Source of the DNA: Parabacteroides merdae ATCC 43184
GTDB lineage: Bacteria; Bacteroidota; Bacteroidia; Bacteroidales; Tannerellaceae
Length of the DNA stretch: 64,000 nucleotides
Assembly: GCF_025151215.1 (NCBI RefSeq)
Contig: NZ_CP102286.1
Coordinates: forward strand, 2,666,001 to 2,730,000
Direction: 5' to 3'
The notes beneath the pieces are model-generated. The model made no database searches and was not told the origin of the DNA. It saw nothing but the letters and a program-made list of their open reading frames with translations. Positions 26,005 to 34,437 of this stretch are shown here, piece after piece. Every line of letters begins with the position of its first letter. The first letter of the stretch is position 1. The position numbers were made by a program, and so were the translations under genes.

Positions 26005-28368
26005 TTAAATTTCGACGACCTGCTTTCCCCGTTCCGTCTTCCGGTAATAACCATTTCCTTCTGAGATGATTAGGTCATTTTTTTGCAGTTTCCGAAGGAA
26101 TTTATCGACAGTCGATTCTGAAATTTCACGGACATTCGCTTCCTTGACCACGTCAATGCGTTTGAAAGAATCAAGAAGGGAGACAAACAAGTTGCGCAAA
26201 TGGTGTGGAAACCGGAAGTGCACTTCCGACGAAGCACTCTGTAACGATGTAGCCACGACATAGGCATGTTGCAGACAAACCTTGCCGAGATGGAAGGCGG
26301 TGGCGAAATCATCGTCGCTGATCGTCCAGACACGCTCCGAGCAACCACTCTCGCCCTTGCGCAACGCGGTCAGTTGCATTCCTATGCGAAAAATAGCCAG
26401 ACGATAGCGCAGGACCGTCGATTCCATGTCTTCGTTACCGAAAGAACGGACATTGTAGTACTCGCGCTCGAAAAAACGATCGAGGCGTTTACGTTGGGCA
26501 TCACTAAATTTGACCCAGGTCGGAGAGTTGTCGAGAAAAACTCCGATATCGAGCACACGCTGCCCCCAACTTTCAAAATATTCGGATGCTGCCGGGCTAT
26601 CGTCGGCCGAAGTCAACGGACGATAGGTCCCGCTTCCCGGTATGCGGTACATCAGAATACGGCTGAAGAGACCGTTTTCGGTCGAAGGGATCAGGCGGGG
26701 AAGCATGGCAGGAGTACCGCTCAGCAGTAGTGCCAAGTTGGGCCGTTTGACCATGAACGATCCGCTGCTTTTCGTCGAGCTGCCTACAGGTTCATGATGA
26801 TACGACTTGTTCAGCACATCGTTATATTTGCCAAAATCCTGCGAGAACATGCTCAAGACCGTCTCCATCTCTGTATCGACCATGCAGGATGTGTAAGGAT
26901 AGTTGGCTTCGAGCAGTTCCACGAGCCGGGCCTGCGTGACGTTACCCGTCAGCGCAAGGTTTCTCTGTTTCACCACCTTCGGCTTTGACGGAGCCGGACC
27001 GAGCGGCTGTTTGGAGGTCTGTTTCTGACGTTTATGCATCTTGTAGTTATCGTATGCTTCCTGCAACTCTTCATATTCTTCAACCTGGTGACGAGAATTG
27101 TCATAAATATACTGTTGCCAGGGTTCGAGCATCCGTTGCAGGGCAGCGATACGCCCTTTCCCACTTCCAGAACCGCCGGTTATGATCGAATAAAAGGCAG
27201 GTGTGTAATCGTGTTCGCCCAACGAACCTTTGACACCAGGAGACACGCTGCTCAGAAGCGTCAGCGAAGAAATCAGCAAAATGTCGCGATCCGTACGACT
27301 GTACGCACATTTCAATATGTCCGTGAGAAGAGGTGGCAAGTGATCGTAGATATTCTCGTCAAAGCAAGGAAGAAGGGTGTTATCCAGCTCTATATCATCA
27401 CATTCGCCGTATTCTGCATCCTTTTGTGCCATTTTGGGAAAGGGGGTGGCAGACTTGGCAGATTTGGCAGACTTCGGGACGGAACTGGTCCCGTCCGGAT
27501 GGAACGCACAGCTCCCATGCGAGGCACTGTAGCGTCGGTAGATGTCGTTTACTGTTGTCTCGACCTCGGCAGCCGGAAAGTCGGCCGAACCGTAGCGGCG
27601 GACACACTCACTGACAGCGTCGTAGAGAGAAAAGCCGGCATTGTTCAAGACAGAGGACAGCTTCACAAGATAGGAATGACGGTTACCGGCAACAAAAGTA
27701 TTGCTTTGTTCATACTTGTCAATGTAGTTCGAAAGCCGCGTGCCGGAGCACACGCTTCCAGAGGAATGTCCGGAAGCGGCCTGAGGCTCCGGGTCAGCAA
27801 CGGGGATTTCGATCGCTTCAGATTCTTCCTTATAAAAAGCGTTCGGATCATGGCCGGCGAAACAGCCACGGTTCGGATCTTTTCCACTGACGTCCACCTT
27901 CACGCCCGGAAGATCCACTTCGACACGGTGTTTGACGACTCCAAAGGCCAAGTTATGATTTTTCAAATCACTGTCAACCATTATGAAGAGCTTGACGCCG
28001 GTCCCGGAAGGGCTGACATGACCGGCTTTCACATACGAGAGCTCAGCCGCCCGGCGGAGCAATTCAAGGACGGGTATAGGCGAATCGTCTATATCGATCA
28101 CCATGCAAGCACTATAGCGCACCATGTGTTCCAACTTACGACCTCCTTCCATCACGCCGCCGGCGACATAGAGGGGCAGTTTTTTCTTGTAAGCATCAGC
28201 TTCATCCTTCTTGCCGGCTTTGATAAGCCCACGCAGATAGGCGATCGGTCTCGCATACTCACCACTCTTCACCTTACCGATGTACTGATTCAAGGTCATC
28301 AAACTGGCGCTCCCTGTCTGGAACGCAGAGTCGAAGCAAGTACCTTCGACTTCTTTTTGTATTACCAT
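26005..28368 (-). CDS. BT4734-type primase-like (AEP) / DUF3987 ATPase protein
   Basis: A 787-residue two-domain protein often annotated as VirE-like. The N-terminal domain (about 45-185) is of the BT4734 type, placed by comparative work in the archaeo-eukaryotic primase superfamily; the acidic pair Asp92/Asp94 in VIDIDD, SPSGTGVKLF (119-128) and VDVSGKDPNRGCFAGHDPNAF (158-178) fit its motifs. A linker with SAKSAKSAT (300-308) is encoded by a 9-bp repeat. The C-terminal DUF3987 ATPase domain has Walker A GGSGSGKGR near 398-406 and a probable winged helix at the end. Role: probably priming or unwinding for a mobile element. Preceded by DUF4248 and divergent from HU. Activity is inferred from family only. 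Confidence 0.85.
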   Translation of the reverse strand: MVIQKEVEGTCFDSAFQTGSASLMTLNQYIGKVKSGEYARPIAYLRGLIKAGKKDEADAYKKKLPLYVAGGVMEGGRKLEHMVRYSACMVIDIDDSPIPVLELLRRAAELSYVKAGHVSPSGTGVKLFIMVDSDLKNHNLAFGVVKHRVEVDLPGVKVDVSGKDPNRGCFAGHDPNAFYKEESEAIEIPVADPEPQAASGHSSGSVCSGTRLSNYIDKYEQSNTFVAGNRHSYLVKLSSVLNNAGFSLYDAVSECVRRYGSADFPAAEVETTVNDIYRRYSASHGSCAFHPDGTSSVPKSAKSAKSATPFPKMAQKDAEYGECDDIELDNTLLPCFDENIYDHLPPLLTDILKCAYSRTDRDILLISSLTLLSSVSPGVKGSLGEHDYTPAFYSIITGGSGSGKGRIAALQRMLEPWQQYIYDNSRHQVEEYEELQEAYDNYKMHKRQKQTSKQPLGPAPSKPKVVKQRNLALTGNVTQARLVELLEANYPYTSCMVDTEMETVLSMFSQDFGKYNDVLNKSYHHEPVGSSTKSSGSFMVKRPNLALLLSGTPAMLPRLIPSTENGLFSRILMYRIPGSGTYRPLTSADDSPAASEYFESWGQRVLDIGVFLDNSPTWVKFSDAQRKRLDRFFEREYYNVRSFGNEDMESTVLRYRLAIFRIGMQLTALRKGESGCSERVWTISDDDFATAFHLGKVCLQHAYVVATSLQSASSEVHFRFPHHLRNLFVSLLDSFKRIDVVKEANVREISESTVDKFLRKLQKNDLIISEGNGYYRKTERGKQVVEI
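27448..27474. repeat. Three tandem 9-bp repeats (GGCAGAYTT) inside the primase gene
   Basis: GGCAGACTT, GGCAGATTT, GGCAGACTT in succession. On the coding strand they give the K-S-A repeats of the interdomain linker. Confidence 0.8.
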
Positions 28369-28443
28369 ACTATTGTGTATTAAATGAAAGGCTACAGTTC
28401 CCGCAGGAACGCTTCGTGCGGCTCTTTCGGTTGTTTATTCTTT

Positions 28444-28680
28444 CTAAGGTTCCCCCAAGTGCTCAACCAGGCAGGCGACCTGCTTCGGCGTATAAAGTTT
28501 CTGGAATTTCACCCATCCCGCAGCCAAAAGTTTTTCTTTCAGACCACGCGAAGTCCGTATCCATACCCACATCCTTTTATAGGCAGTCTCAGGGGGAGAT
28601 TCCGGAAAATAAAGGAGCGCGAATTCGGTAACACCCATGGCTCCTTTTGCCGATATAAGCTCTATTTTTTTATCATTCAT
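28444..28680 (-). CDS. DUF4248 family small protein
   Basis: A 78-residue protein whose layout (ALLYFPESPPETAYKRMWVWI then LLAAGWVKFQKLYTPKQVACLVEHLG) matches DUF4248, a Bacteroidales family with an HTH-like appearance that is almost always found next to BT4734/DUF3987 genes. Its stop is 75 bases upstream of the primase start and both read the same way, so they are probably one transcript. It may regulate or bind DNA for that element; this is inference. Confidence 0.8.
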   Translation of the reverse strand: MNDKKIELISAKGAMGVTEFALLYFPESPPETAYKRMWVWIRTSRGLKEKLLAAGWVKFQKLYTPKQVACLVEHLGEP

Positions 28681-28881
28681 AATAATTTTGATTTAAACAT
28701 TCTAATACATTATAAATGTACGATATTTTTTGGTATCATGCAAGGAATCCGACAATTATTTTACAAAAAAACAAGAAATACCGCCAAAACCTCAGCTAAC
28801 CGTATATACCTTTCCCGCCAGACCTCAGGACACCGTATCTTTGTAATGTAGTAAATCACTAACCCTCAATCTATTAATCGT

Positions 28882-29325
28882 ATGTCAGTAAAGTACAAAC
28901 TTGTTTTAAAAAAAGACTTGACCAAAGGTGCGGCAGCCGATGCCAAGCGGTATTATGCCTCGGCCAATGTCACTGGTATGATGGATTTCGACACGATCTG
29001 CGATGTGGTGGCAGACCGTTCAACAGCCAGCGACGGTGACGTGGCTCTCGTCTTGTTGGGACTGATCCGTTGCATGCAGGAAGCGTTGTTGCGTGGCGAA
29101 GTGGTCCAATTGGGTGCATTGGGCAACTTCCGGCTCTCACTCGGAAGCTCCGGAGTGGTAAATGCGGATGATTTTCACGCATCATTGATCAGGAAGCCGC
29201 GAATAATCTATTCTCCGGGAGTTAAGCTGCGCGAAATGATCGCCAAAGTGAGTATTGAACGTATTGGACAAGAGACAGATAAGTCCAATGCAGGTGGTGA
29301 AGATGACAGACCCGGAGAATTATGA
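28882..29325 (+). CDS. HU/IHF-like DNA-binding protein (HU-HIG type)
   Basis: A 147-residue HU-fold protein. The N-terminal YKLVLKKDLTKGAAADAKRYYASA and the central VVQLGALGNFRLSLGSSGV (the HU beta-arm entry, normally LxxFGxFxV) identify the Bacteroidetes HU-HIG branch, longer than housekeeping HU (90 residues) by a variable acidic tail. A TATCTTTG -7 box is at 28836-28843. Divergent from DUF4248. Its stop overlaps the next start (ATGA), so it is co-translated with the glucosaminidase. It probably organises DNA of the same element. Confidence 0.88.
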   Translation: MSVKYKLVLKKDLTKGAAADAKRYYASANVTGMMDFDTICDVVADRSTASDGDVALVLLGLIRCMQEALLRGEVVQLGALGNFRLSLGSSGVVNADDFHASLIRKPRIIYSPGVKLREMIAKVSIERIGQETDKSNAGGEDDRPGEL

Positions 29326-29792
29326 AACCAGCGCAAATCAACTTCGTAAAAGAATGCCTACCGGCAGCTGTGTCGGCAGGAGCCGCCTTCAACCTGAATC
29401 CGCTGGTCATTCTGGCACAGGCGGCGTTTGAAAGCGGCTGGGGAACGAGCAATCTGGCAAAGGAGTGCCGAAACTATTTCGGACTGACCGCCTATGGATG
29501 CAGCAACGCTTATTGGCATGGCGGGAAAACTACCGTAAAGGCATCCTCCTATCCATTGAATTTCCGACGCTACGACACACGAGAGAATTCCTTCCTCGAT
29601 TTCGCCCGCTTGATACGGAACAATTATCGCTCCGCTTGGCAGGTAAGCAACAACCCGCAGGCCTATGCAAAGGAGATCGCCTACAGTCCTTACATCAGCG
29701 AACTGAACGGCGATAATCGGGAAACGTACCGGCACAGTATCATCCAGATCACACAAACGATACAGGCGGTGATGGCGTTAATCGGAGAATAA
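29322..29792 (+). CDS. Glucosaminidase-domain peptidoglycan hydrolase without signal peptide
   Basis: A 156-residue glucosaminidase (FlgJ/LytG-type fold). The catalytic Glu37 is in LAQAAFESGWGTS, followed by ECRNYFGLTA and YDTRENSFLDFARLI, closing with YSPYISELNGDNRETYR. There is no signal peptide or membrane segment, which is typical of phage-type endolysins that need help to leave the cytoplasm. It is translationally coupled (ATGA) to the HU-like gene. It is a standard member of the DUF4248-BT4734-HU-lysin cassette of Bacteroidales. Confidence 0.88.
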   Translation: MKPAQINFVKECLPAAVSAGAAFNLNPLVILAQAAFESGWGTSNLAKECRNYFGLTAYGCSNAYWHGGKTTVKASSYPLNFRRYDTRENSFLDFARLIRNNYRSAWQVSNNPQAYAKEIAYSPYISELNGDNRETYRHSIIQITQTIQAVMALIGE

Positions 29793-29974
29793 CGGTTCAA
29801 CCGTATGCCATACCAAACAACCACCCCGTAGGGAGGGGTCAAAACGATCCTGTTCCCGCGCTTGACGCGGGATCGCATTAAAACCGACGCTACAAAAATC
29901 TGATTGATAAGGTCTGTCTTTTTGCGACCCCGCATCAAGTGCAATGTATTATAAACTCTAAACGACTATCCATC
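29793..29974. repeat. Noncoding gap with CCCGCG/CGCGGG hairpin (29855-29871)
   Basis: CCCGCG-CTTGA-CGCGGG is flanked by GATC-type bases, and a similar CCCCGCATCAAGTGC follows at about 29929-29943. It looks like a short dispersed palindromic repeat or a weak terminator of the HU-lysin pair. Confidence 0.5.
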
Positions 29975-30145
29975 ATGAAGAAGATCAGAAAGGTTCTTGA
30001 ATTTATCTTGGCTTTGTTGAATTTTTTGTTCCACTTTAAACCTGTACCGGATGAAACACCTCCCATCAGCCCTGAAAGTTTTCCTCTCCCTGATTATCAA
30101 GATCTTGAGAAGAGGAATGAACCTCTATTTGAGACTGTCTGTTAG
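29975..30145 (+). CDS. Small protein with hydrophobic N-terminus (56 aa)
   Basis: From the ATG at 29975 the product is MKKIRKVLEFILALLNFLFHF followed by a proline-rich acidic tail ending ...EPLFETVC. The basic start plus ~16 hydrophobic residues suggest a membrane-associated peptide. Small peptides of this kind commonly follow the lysin gene in such cassettes, so a holin-like or lysis-helper role is possible but unproven. A strong terminator begins about 20 bases after the stop. Confidence 0.5.
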   Translation: MKKIRKVLEFILALLNFLFHFKPVPDETPPISPESFPLPDYQDLEKRNEPLFETVC

Positions 30146-30162
30146 GGTCAGGCTCTGGTAAA

Positions 30163-30205
30163 ACGCAAAAAGCCCGTCTGCGAAAGGCAGACAGGCTTTT
30201 TTTAT
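30163..30205. terminator. Terminator at the end of the ribosomal super-operon (bidirectional)
   Basis: AAAAAGCCCGTCTGC / GCAGACAGGCTTTTT, a long GC-rich stem with flanking A and T tracts on both sides, located between the plus-strand small protein and the minus-strand rplQ stop. Confidence 0.9.
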
Positions 30206-30228
30206 TTGTTTGTTGAATAAGCCGGAAT

Positions 30229-30720
30229 TTATTCAGCAGCTTTTTCTTCTGCAACCGGTGCTTCTGCAACAGGAGCTTCTGTTTCAGCAGCAGCTGTAGA
30301 CTTTTTACGAGAACGTCTTGTCTTAGTCGCTTTCTTAGCTGTAGCTGTCTTCAACATGTTTTCGTTGTAATCAACCAGTTCAATGAAGCACATGGCTGCG
30401 TTATCACCCAGACGGTTACCAGTCTTCAGGATACGAGTGTAACCACCCGGACGGTCACCGATCTTCTGAGATACTTCCTTGAACAATTCTGTTACAGCAT
30501 ATTTGTCTTGCAAATTGCTGAATACCACACGTCTTGAGTGAGTTGTATCCTCTTTAGACTTAGTGATAAGCGGTTCTACGAACTTACGGAGCGCTTTAGC
30601 TTTAGCAACAGTCGTAAAGATTCTCTTATGTTTGATAAGAGAACATGCCATGTTTGAAAGCATTGCGTTACGGTGAGTGTTCGTACGACCTAAATGATTT
30701 ATTTTCTTATTGTGTCTCAT
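30229..30720 (-). CDS. rplQ: 50S ribosomal protein L17
   Basis: L17 of the large subunit, near the exit tunnel. [21 protein letters not shown] and [22 protein letters not shown] are conserved. The 163 residues exceed the ~120 of E. coli because of a C-terminal tail rich in Lys, Ala and Glu (about 130-163, [17 protein letters not shown]), usual in Bacteroidales. Last gene of the super-operon, eight bases after rpoA. Confidence 0.97.
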   Translation of the reverse strand: MRHNKKINHLGRTNTHRNAMLSNMACSLIKHKRIFTTVAKAKALRKFVEPLITKSKEDTTHSRRVVFSNLQDKYAVTELFKEVSQKIGDRPGGYTRILKTGNRLGDNAAMCFIELVDYNENMLKTATAKKATKTRRSRKKSTAAAETEAPVAEAPVAEEKAAE

Positions 30721-30728
30721 CGCTATAC

Positions 30729-31721
30729 TTACTCTTTATCTAATTTATATTTAGTGATATCCATACCGAATGAAAGGTTCAGACTCTCAAGCAGTTCATC
30801 AAGTTCTGTAAGTGACTTCTTACCGAAGTTACGGAATTTCAACAGGTCATTCTTGTTGAATTTAACCAGTTCACCTAATGTTTCAACATCTGCGGCCTTC
30901 AAGCAATTCAATGCGCGAACGGAAAGATCCATATCCGAGAGCTTGCTCTTCAGCAACTGACGCATGTGAAGCACTTCTTCATCGAATTCCTCATTACCGT
31001 CAGTGTCAACTGTCTCGATAGCAATCTTTTCATCTGAGAACAACATGAAATGGTGAATCAGAATCTTAGCTGCTTCTTTTAACGCTTCCTTCGGATGAAT
31101 AGAACCATCAGTGGCTATTTCAAGAACCAACTTTTCGTAGTCCGTCTTTTGCTCAACACGGAAGTTCTCGATCGAATACTTAACGTTGCGAATAGGTGTG
31201 TAAATAGAGTCGATTGCAATCACGTGCATGTCTGCATTCGGATCTCTGTTTTCATCAGCGGGAACATATCCGCGACCTTTGTTAATCGTCAGCTCGATCT
31301 GGAAACCTGCGTTCGGATCCAAACGACAAATAACCAACTCAGGATTCAATACCTCGAATCCGGTCAGCTGTTTACCAATATCACCGGCTTTGAACACTTC
31401 CGAACCCGAAACAGTAATACTTACTTTTTCATTCTCTATGTCGTCTACAATATGCTTGAACCGTACTTGTTTCAGATTCAAGATAATGTTTGTCACATCC
31501 TCGATAACACCGGGGATTGTACCAAATTCATGGTCAACCCCTTCGATTTTAATGGATGTAATAGCAAAACCTTCAAGTGACGACAGGAGAATACGGCGCA
31601 GAGCATTACCTATAGTAATACCATAGCCGGGTTCCAACGGACGAAATTCAAACTTTCCGAAGAAATTGTCCGCTTCCAACATTAATACTTTATCGGGTTT
31701 TTGAAATGCTAATATCGCCAT
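30729..31721 (-). CDS. rpoA: RNA polymerase alpha subunit
   Basis: The alpha subunit nucleates RNA polymerase assembly and contacts promoters and activators. The start at 31721 gives [26 protein letters not shown] (330 residues), the family form, rather than an ATG three codons upstream. Dimerisation motifs [24 protein letters not shown] and the C-terminal alphaCTD ([20 protein letters not shown] ... [16 protein letters not shown]) are complete. Follows rpsD by 12 bases. Confidence 0.97.
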   Translation of the reverse strand: MAILAFQKPDKVLMLEADNFFGKFEFRPLEPGYGITIGNALRRILLSSLEGFAITSIKIEGVDHEFGTIPGVIEDVTNIILNLKQVRFKHIVDDIENEKVSITVSGSEVFKAGDIGKQLTGFEVLNPELVICRLDPNAGFQIELTINKGRGYVPADENRDPNADMHVIAIDSIYTPIRNVKYSIENFRVEQKTDYEKLVLEIATDGSIHPKEALKEAAKILIHHFMLFSDEKIAIETVDTDGNEEFDEEVLHMRQLLKSKLSDMDLSVRALNCLKAADVETLGELVKFNKNDLLKFRNFGKKSLTELDELLESLNLSFGMDITKYKLDKE

Positions 31722-31733
31722 GGAAATCAATTA

Positions 31734-32339
31734 TTATTTAGAATACAATTCTACGATCAACTGCTCTTTAATGTTTTCAGGAATGTCAGCTCTTTCCGGC
31801 AGATGCAGTAATTTTCCGCTTAAAGAAGACTGATCCCATTCGATCCAAGGATACTTGCTGTGGTTGAATCCTGACAGTGCGTCGGCAATCACTTCAAGAG
31901 ATTTGGATTTTTCTCTAACACCAATAACCTGACCGGCTTTTACAGAGTAAGAAGGAATGTTTACAACCTTACCGTCTACTGTAATGTGACGATGAGAAAC
32001 CAACTGACGGGCAGCAGCACGCGTCGGGGCGATACCCAAACGGAATACTACGTTATCCAAACGGCTTTCCAGTAACTGCAACAGCACTTCACCGGTAATA
32101 CCTTTTGAACGTGATGCCTTTTCAAACAGGTTTCTAAACTGTTTTTCCAATACACCGTAAGTGTATTTAGCTTTTTGCTTCTCACGAAGCTGGATTCCGT
32201 ACTCGGAAGTTTTTCTCTTGCGGGCATTTCCGTGCTGTCCGGGAGGATAGTTCTTTTTTGAAAGAACTTTATCCGGTCCGAATATTGCCTCACCAAACTT
32301 ACGGGCAATTCTTGTTTTAGGTCCAGTATATCTTGCCAT
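31734..32339 (-). CDS. rpsD: 30S ribosomal protein S4
   Basis: Primary 16S rRNA-binding protein at the 5' domain. [17 protein letters not shown] is the Bacteroidetes start; the S4 RNA-binding domain ([35 protein letters not shown]) lies at about 92-150. No zinc-binding cysteines are present, so it is the C-minus form. A 123-base spacer separates it from rpsK, long for this operon, and could host an S4-binding leader as in other bacteria; no specific fold is established. Confidence 0.97.
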   Translation of the reverse strand: MARYTGPKTRIARKFGEAIFGPDKVLSKKNYPPGQHGNARKRKTSEYGIQLREKQKAKYTYGVLEKQFRNLFEKASRSKGITGEVLLQLLESRLDNVVFRLGIAPTRAAARQLVSHRHITVDGKVVNIPSYSVKAGQVIGVREKSKSLEVIADALSGFNHSKYPWIEWDQSSLSGKLLHLPERADIPENIKEQLIVELYSK

Positions 32340-32462
32340 TTTTTTATTGTTTTAATGTTCTGTTCTGAATCTGGAACCGTGCAGCCGCGACTACAGAGAG
32401 GATAAGGTCTTTGTGTAATCTATTCACAATTCCGGATTCAATGTTCAAGAAACTATAGTTAA

Positions 32463-32852
32463 TTATACTCTTCTCTTTTTCGGAGGACGACAACCATTGT
32501 GAGGAAGCGGAGTAACGTCTACGATTTCCGTTACTTCAATACCTGCACCGTGGATAGTTCTGATAGCAGACTCACGTCCGTTACCCGGTCCCTTTACGAA
32601 TACTTTTACTTTTCTCAAACCAAGATCGTAAGCTACTTTTGCACAATCCTGAGCTGCCATCTGGGCTGCATACGGAGTGTTCTTTTTAGAACTTCTGAAT
32701 CCCATCTTACCAGCAGAAGACCAACTGATTACCTGACCTTCGCTATTAGCAAGAGATACAATAATGTTGTTAAAAGAAGAATGAATATGAGCTTGACCGT
32801 AAGCGTCAACTTTTACGTTTCTCTTCTTTGCTGCGACTGTTTTCTTTGCCAT
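32463..32852 (-). CDS. rpsK: 30S ribosomal protein S11
   Basis: S11 sits on the platform of the small subunit. [32 protein letters not shown] and the C-terminal [19 protein letters not shown] are diagnostic. 129 residues, eleven bases after rpsM. Confidence 0.98.
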   Translation of the reverse strand: MAKKTVAAKKRNVKVDAYGQAHIHSSFNNIIVSLANSEGQVISWSSAGKMGFRSSKKNTPYAAQMAAQDCAKVAYDLGLRKVKVFVKGPGNGRESAIRTIHGAGIEVTEIVDVTPLPHNGCRPPKKRRV

Positions 32853-32863
32853 ATCAATTCTTA

Positions 32864-33244
32864 TTATTTAGTAGCTTTTTTCTTATTTGCAACAGTTTTC
32901 TTCTTACCCTTACGAGTACGAGCATTGTTCTTTGTGCTCTGGCCTCTCAAAGGTAAACCAATACGGTGACGAACACCCCTGTAACATCCGATATCCATCA
33001 GACGCTTGATGTTCAGCTGAACTTCTGAACGAAGGTCACCTTCCACCTTATATTCAGCGCCAATGACTTCACGTACTTTTGCAGCTTGATCGTCTGTCCA
33101 GTCTTTTACTTTGATATCACGATCGATCCCTGCTTTGTCTAAAATGGATTTTGAAGCGCTACGACCAATACCATAAATATAGGTCAAGGCAATTTCTCCT
33201 CTTTTATTTTGTGGCAAGTCTACACCAACTATTCTTATAGCCAT
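32864..33244 (-). CDS. rpsM: 30S ribosomal protein S13
   Basis: Head protein of the small subunit contacting the P-site tRNA and L5. [51 protein letters not shown](S)[11 protein letters not shown] are the conserved elements. 126 residues. Confidence 0.98.
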   Translation of the reverse strand: MAIRIVGVDLPQNKRGEIALTYIYGIGRSASKSILDKAGIDRDIKVKDWTDDQAAKVREVIGAEYKVEGDLRSEVQLNIKRLMDIGCYRGVRHRIGLPLRGQSTKNNARTRKGKKKTVANKKKATK

Positions 33245-33279
33245 ATTACTTACTTAAATTATTTTGCAAAAATAATAAA

Positions 33280-33396
33280 TTATCCTTGACGTTGTTTATA
33301 CTTAGGATTTTTCTTGTTAATTACGTATAAGCGTCCCTTTCTTCTAACGATTTTGCATTCGGGAGTACGCTTCTTTAAAGATGCTCTTACTTTCAT
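33280..33396 (-). CDS. rpmJ: 50S ribosomal protein L36
   Basis: A 38-residue protein read from the ATG at 33396: [14 protein letters not shown], then [24 protein letters not shown]. Only one Cys remains, so this is the zinc-free (C-minus) L36. It sits in its standard place between infA and rpsM. Confidence 0.95.
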   Translation of the reverse strand: MKVRASLKKRTPECKIVRRKGRLYVINKKNPKYKQRQG

Positions 33397-33411
33397 ATCT
33401 TGTTGTTTTTT

Positions 33412-33630
33412 TTATTTATATCTAAAAGCAATTCTACCTTTCGATAGATCATACGGAGACATCTCAACTCTTACTTTATCACCGGGAAGGATCTTTATGT
33501 AGTGCATGCGCATCTTCCCTGAGATATGAGCAGTGATTTCATGTCCGTTCTCTAATTCTACACGAAACATTGCGTTCGACAATGCTTCTACTATAACTCC
33601 ATCTTGTTCAATTGCTGACTGTTTAGCCAT
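33412..33630 (-). CDS. infA: Translation initiation factor IF-1
   Basis: A 72-residue OB-fold factor that binds the A site of the 30S subunit during initiation. [27 protein letters not shown] and the S1-like [14 protein letters not shown] match the family from end to end. Fifteen bases upstream of rpmJ. Confidence 0.98.
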   Translation of the reverse strand: MAKQSAIEQDGVIVEALSNAMFRVELENGHEITAHISGKMRMHYIKILPGDKVRVEMSPYDLSKGRIAFRYK

Positions 33631-33646
33631 ATAAAATTAAATCAAA

Positions 33647-34432
33647 TTAAATTGCATTATTACCTAAAACTTCTTCTAAAAACTCGAATGAAGACAAGAT
33701 CTGGGGGCCTTCGGGACGGATTGCGATACAATGCTCGAAATGAGCCGAACACTTTCTATCTTTCGTACGGACCGTCCAACCATCTTTCTCAAAAACGACA
33801 TTCTTACTTCCCATATTAATCATCGGCTCAATGCAGATGCACATACCGCTGCGCAATAGGGGACCGCAACCAGGACGCCCATAATTGGGGACTTCAGGTT
33901 CTTCGTGCATCTTCCGTCCGATACCGTGACCGACTAGTTCCCTGACAACTGAGTAACCTTTCGATTCACAATAAAACTGTATGGCATGGCTGATATCTCC
34001 GAGGCGTTTGCCTTCAATGGCATGCTGAATTCCCAAGTAAAGTGATTCCTTTGTTGTCTTCAACAAGGCTTTCACTTTGGGATCGACTTCGCCCACACAA
34101 AACGTATAGGCTGAGTCACCGACAAAACCATTCAAAACCGTACCGCAGTCGACAGATATAACATCCCCTTCTTTCAGTATTGTCTTCGAAGAAGGAATAC
34201 CGTGTACAACCTGTTCATTCACGGAAGCACATATGGAATTTGGGAAACCTCCGTATCCTAAAAATGCCGGAACCGCACCATTATCTCTAATGAATTCCTC
34301 GGCAATCTTATCAAGCTGAAGCGTATTGACACCGGGAGCGATATGTTTGGCCAATTCGCCAAGCGTCTTACCCACCAGTTGATTCGCCGCACGCATCAAC
34401 TCAATTTCTTCATCTGTTTTTAAATAGATCAT
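33647..34432 (-). CDS. map: Methionine aminopeptidase, type I
   Basis: Removes the initiator Met from nascent chains. The 261 residues include the dinuclear-metal ligands: the two Asp in ISVDCGTVLNGFVGDSAYTF, His in GHGIGRKMHEEP, and Glu in CIEPM; HFEHCIAI carries the last Glu. Type Ia (no N-terminal zinc domain). Placement between secY and infA is typical. Confidence 0.97.
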   Translation of the reverse strand: MIYLKTDEEIELMRAANQLVGKTLGELAKHIAPGVNTLQLDKIAEEFIRDNGAVPAFLGYGGFPNSICASVNEQVVHGIPSSKTILKEGDVISVDCGTVLNGFVGDSAYTFCVGEVDPKVKALLKTTKESLYLGIQHAIEGKRLGDISHAIQFYCESKGYSVVRELVGHGIGRKMHEEPEVPNYGRPGCGPLLRSGMCICIEPMINMGSKNVVFEKDGWTVRTKDRKCSAHFEHCIAIRPEGPQILSSFEFLEEVLGNNAI

Positions 34433-34437
34433 TCTAA

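Noticed and set aside
25800..26054. An 84-codon minus-strand frame overlapping the primase 3' end
   Set aside because: No recognisable features; it shares the repeat-rich end with the primase gene. A lost C-terminal extension of the primase is conceivable but not supported.
27034..28383. A 449-codon plus-strand frame opposite the primase gene
   Set aside because: It is antisense to a well-supported gene, has no family motifs and no ribosome-binding site; its length follows from codon bias of the real gene.
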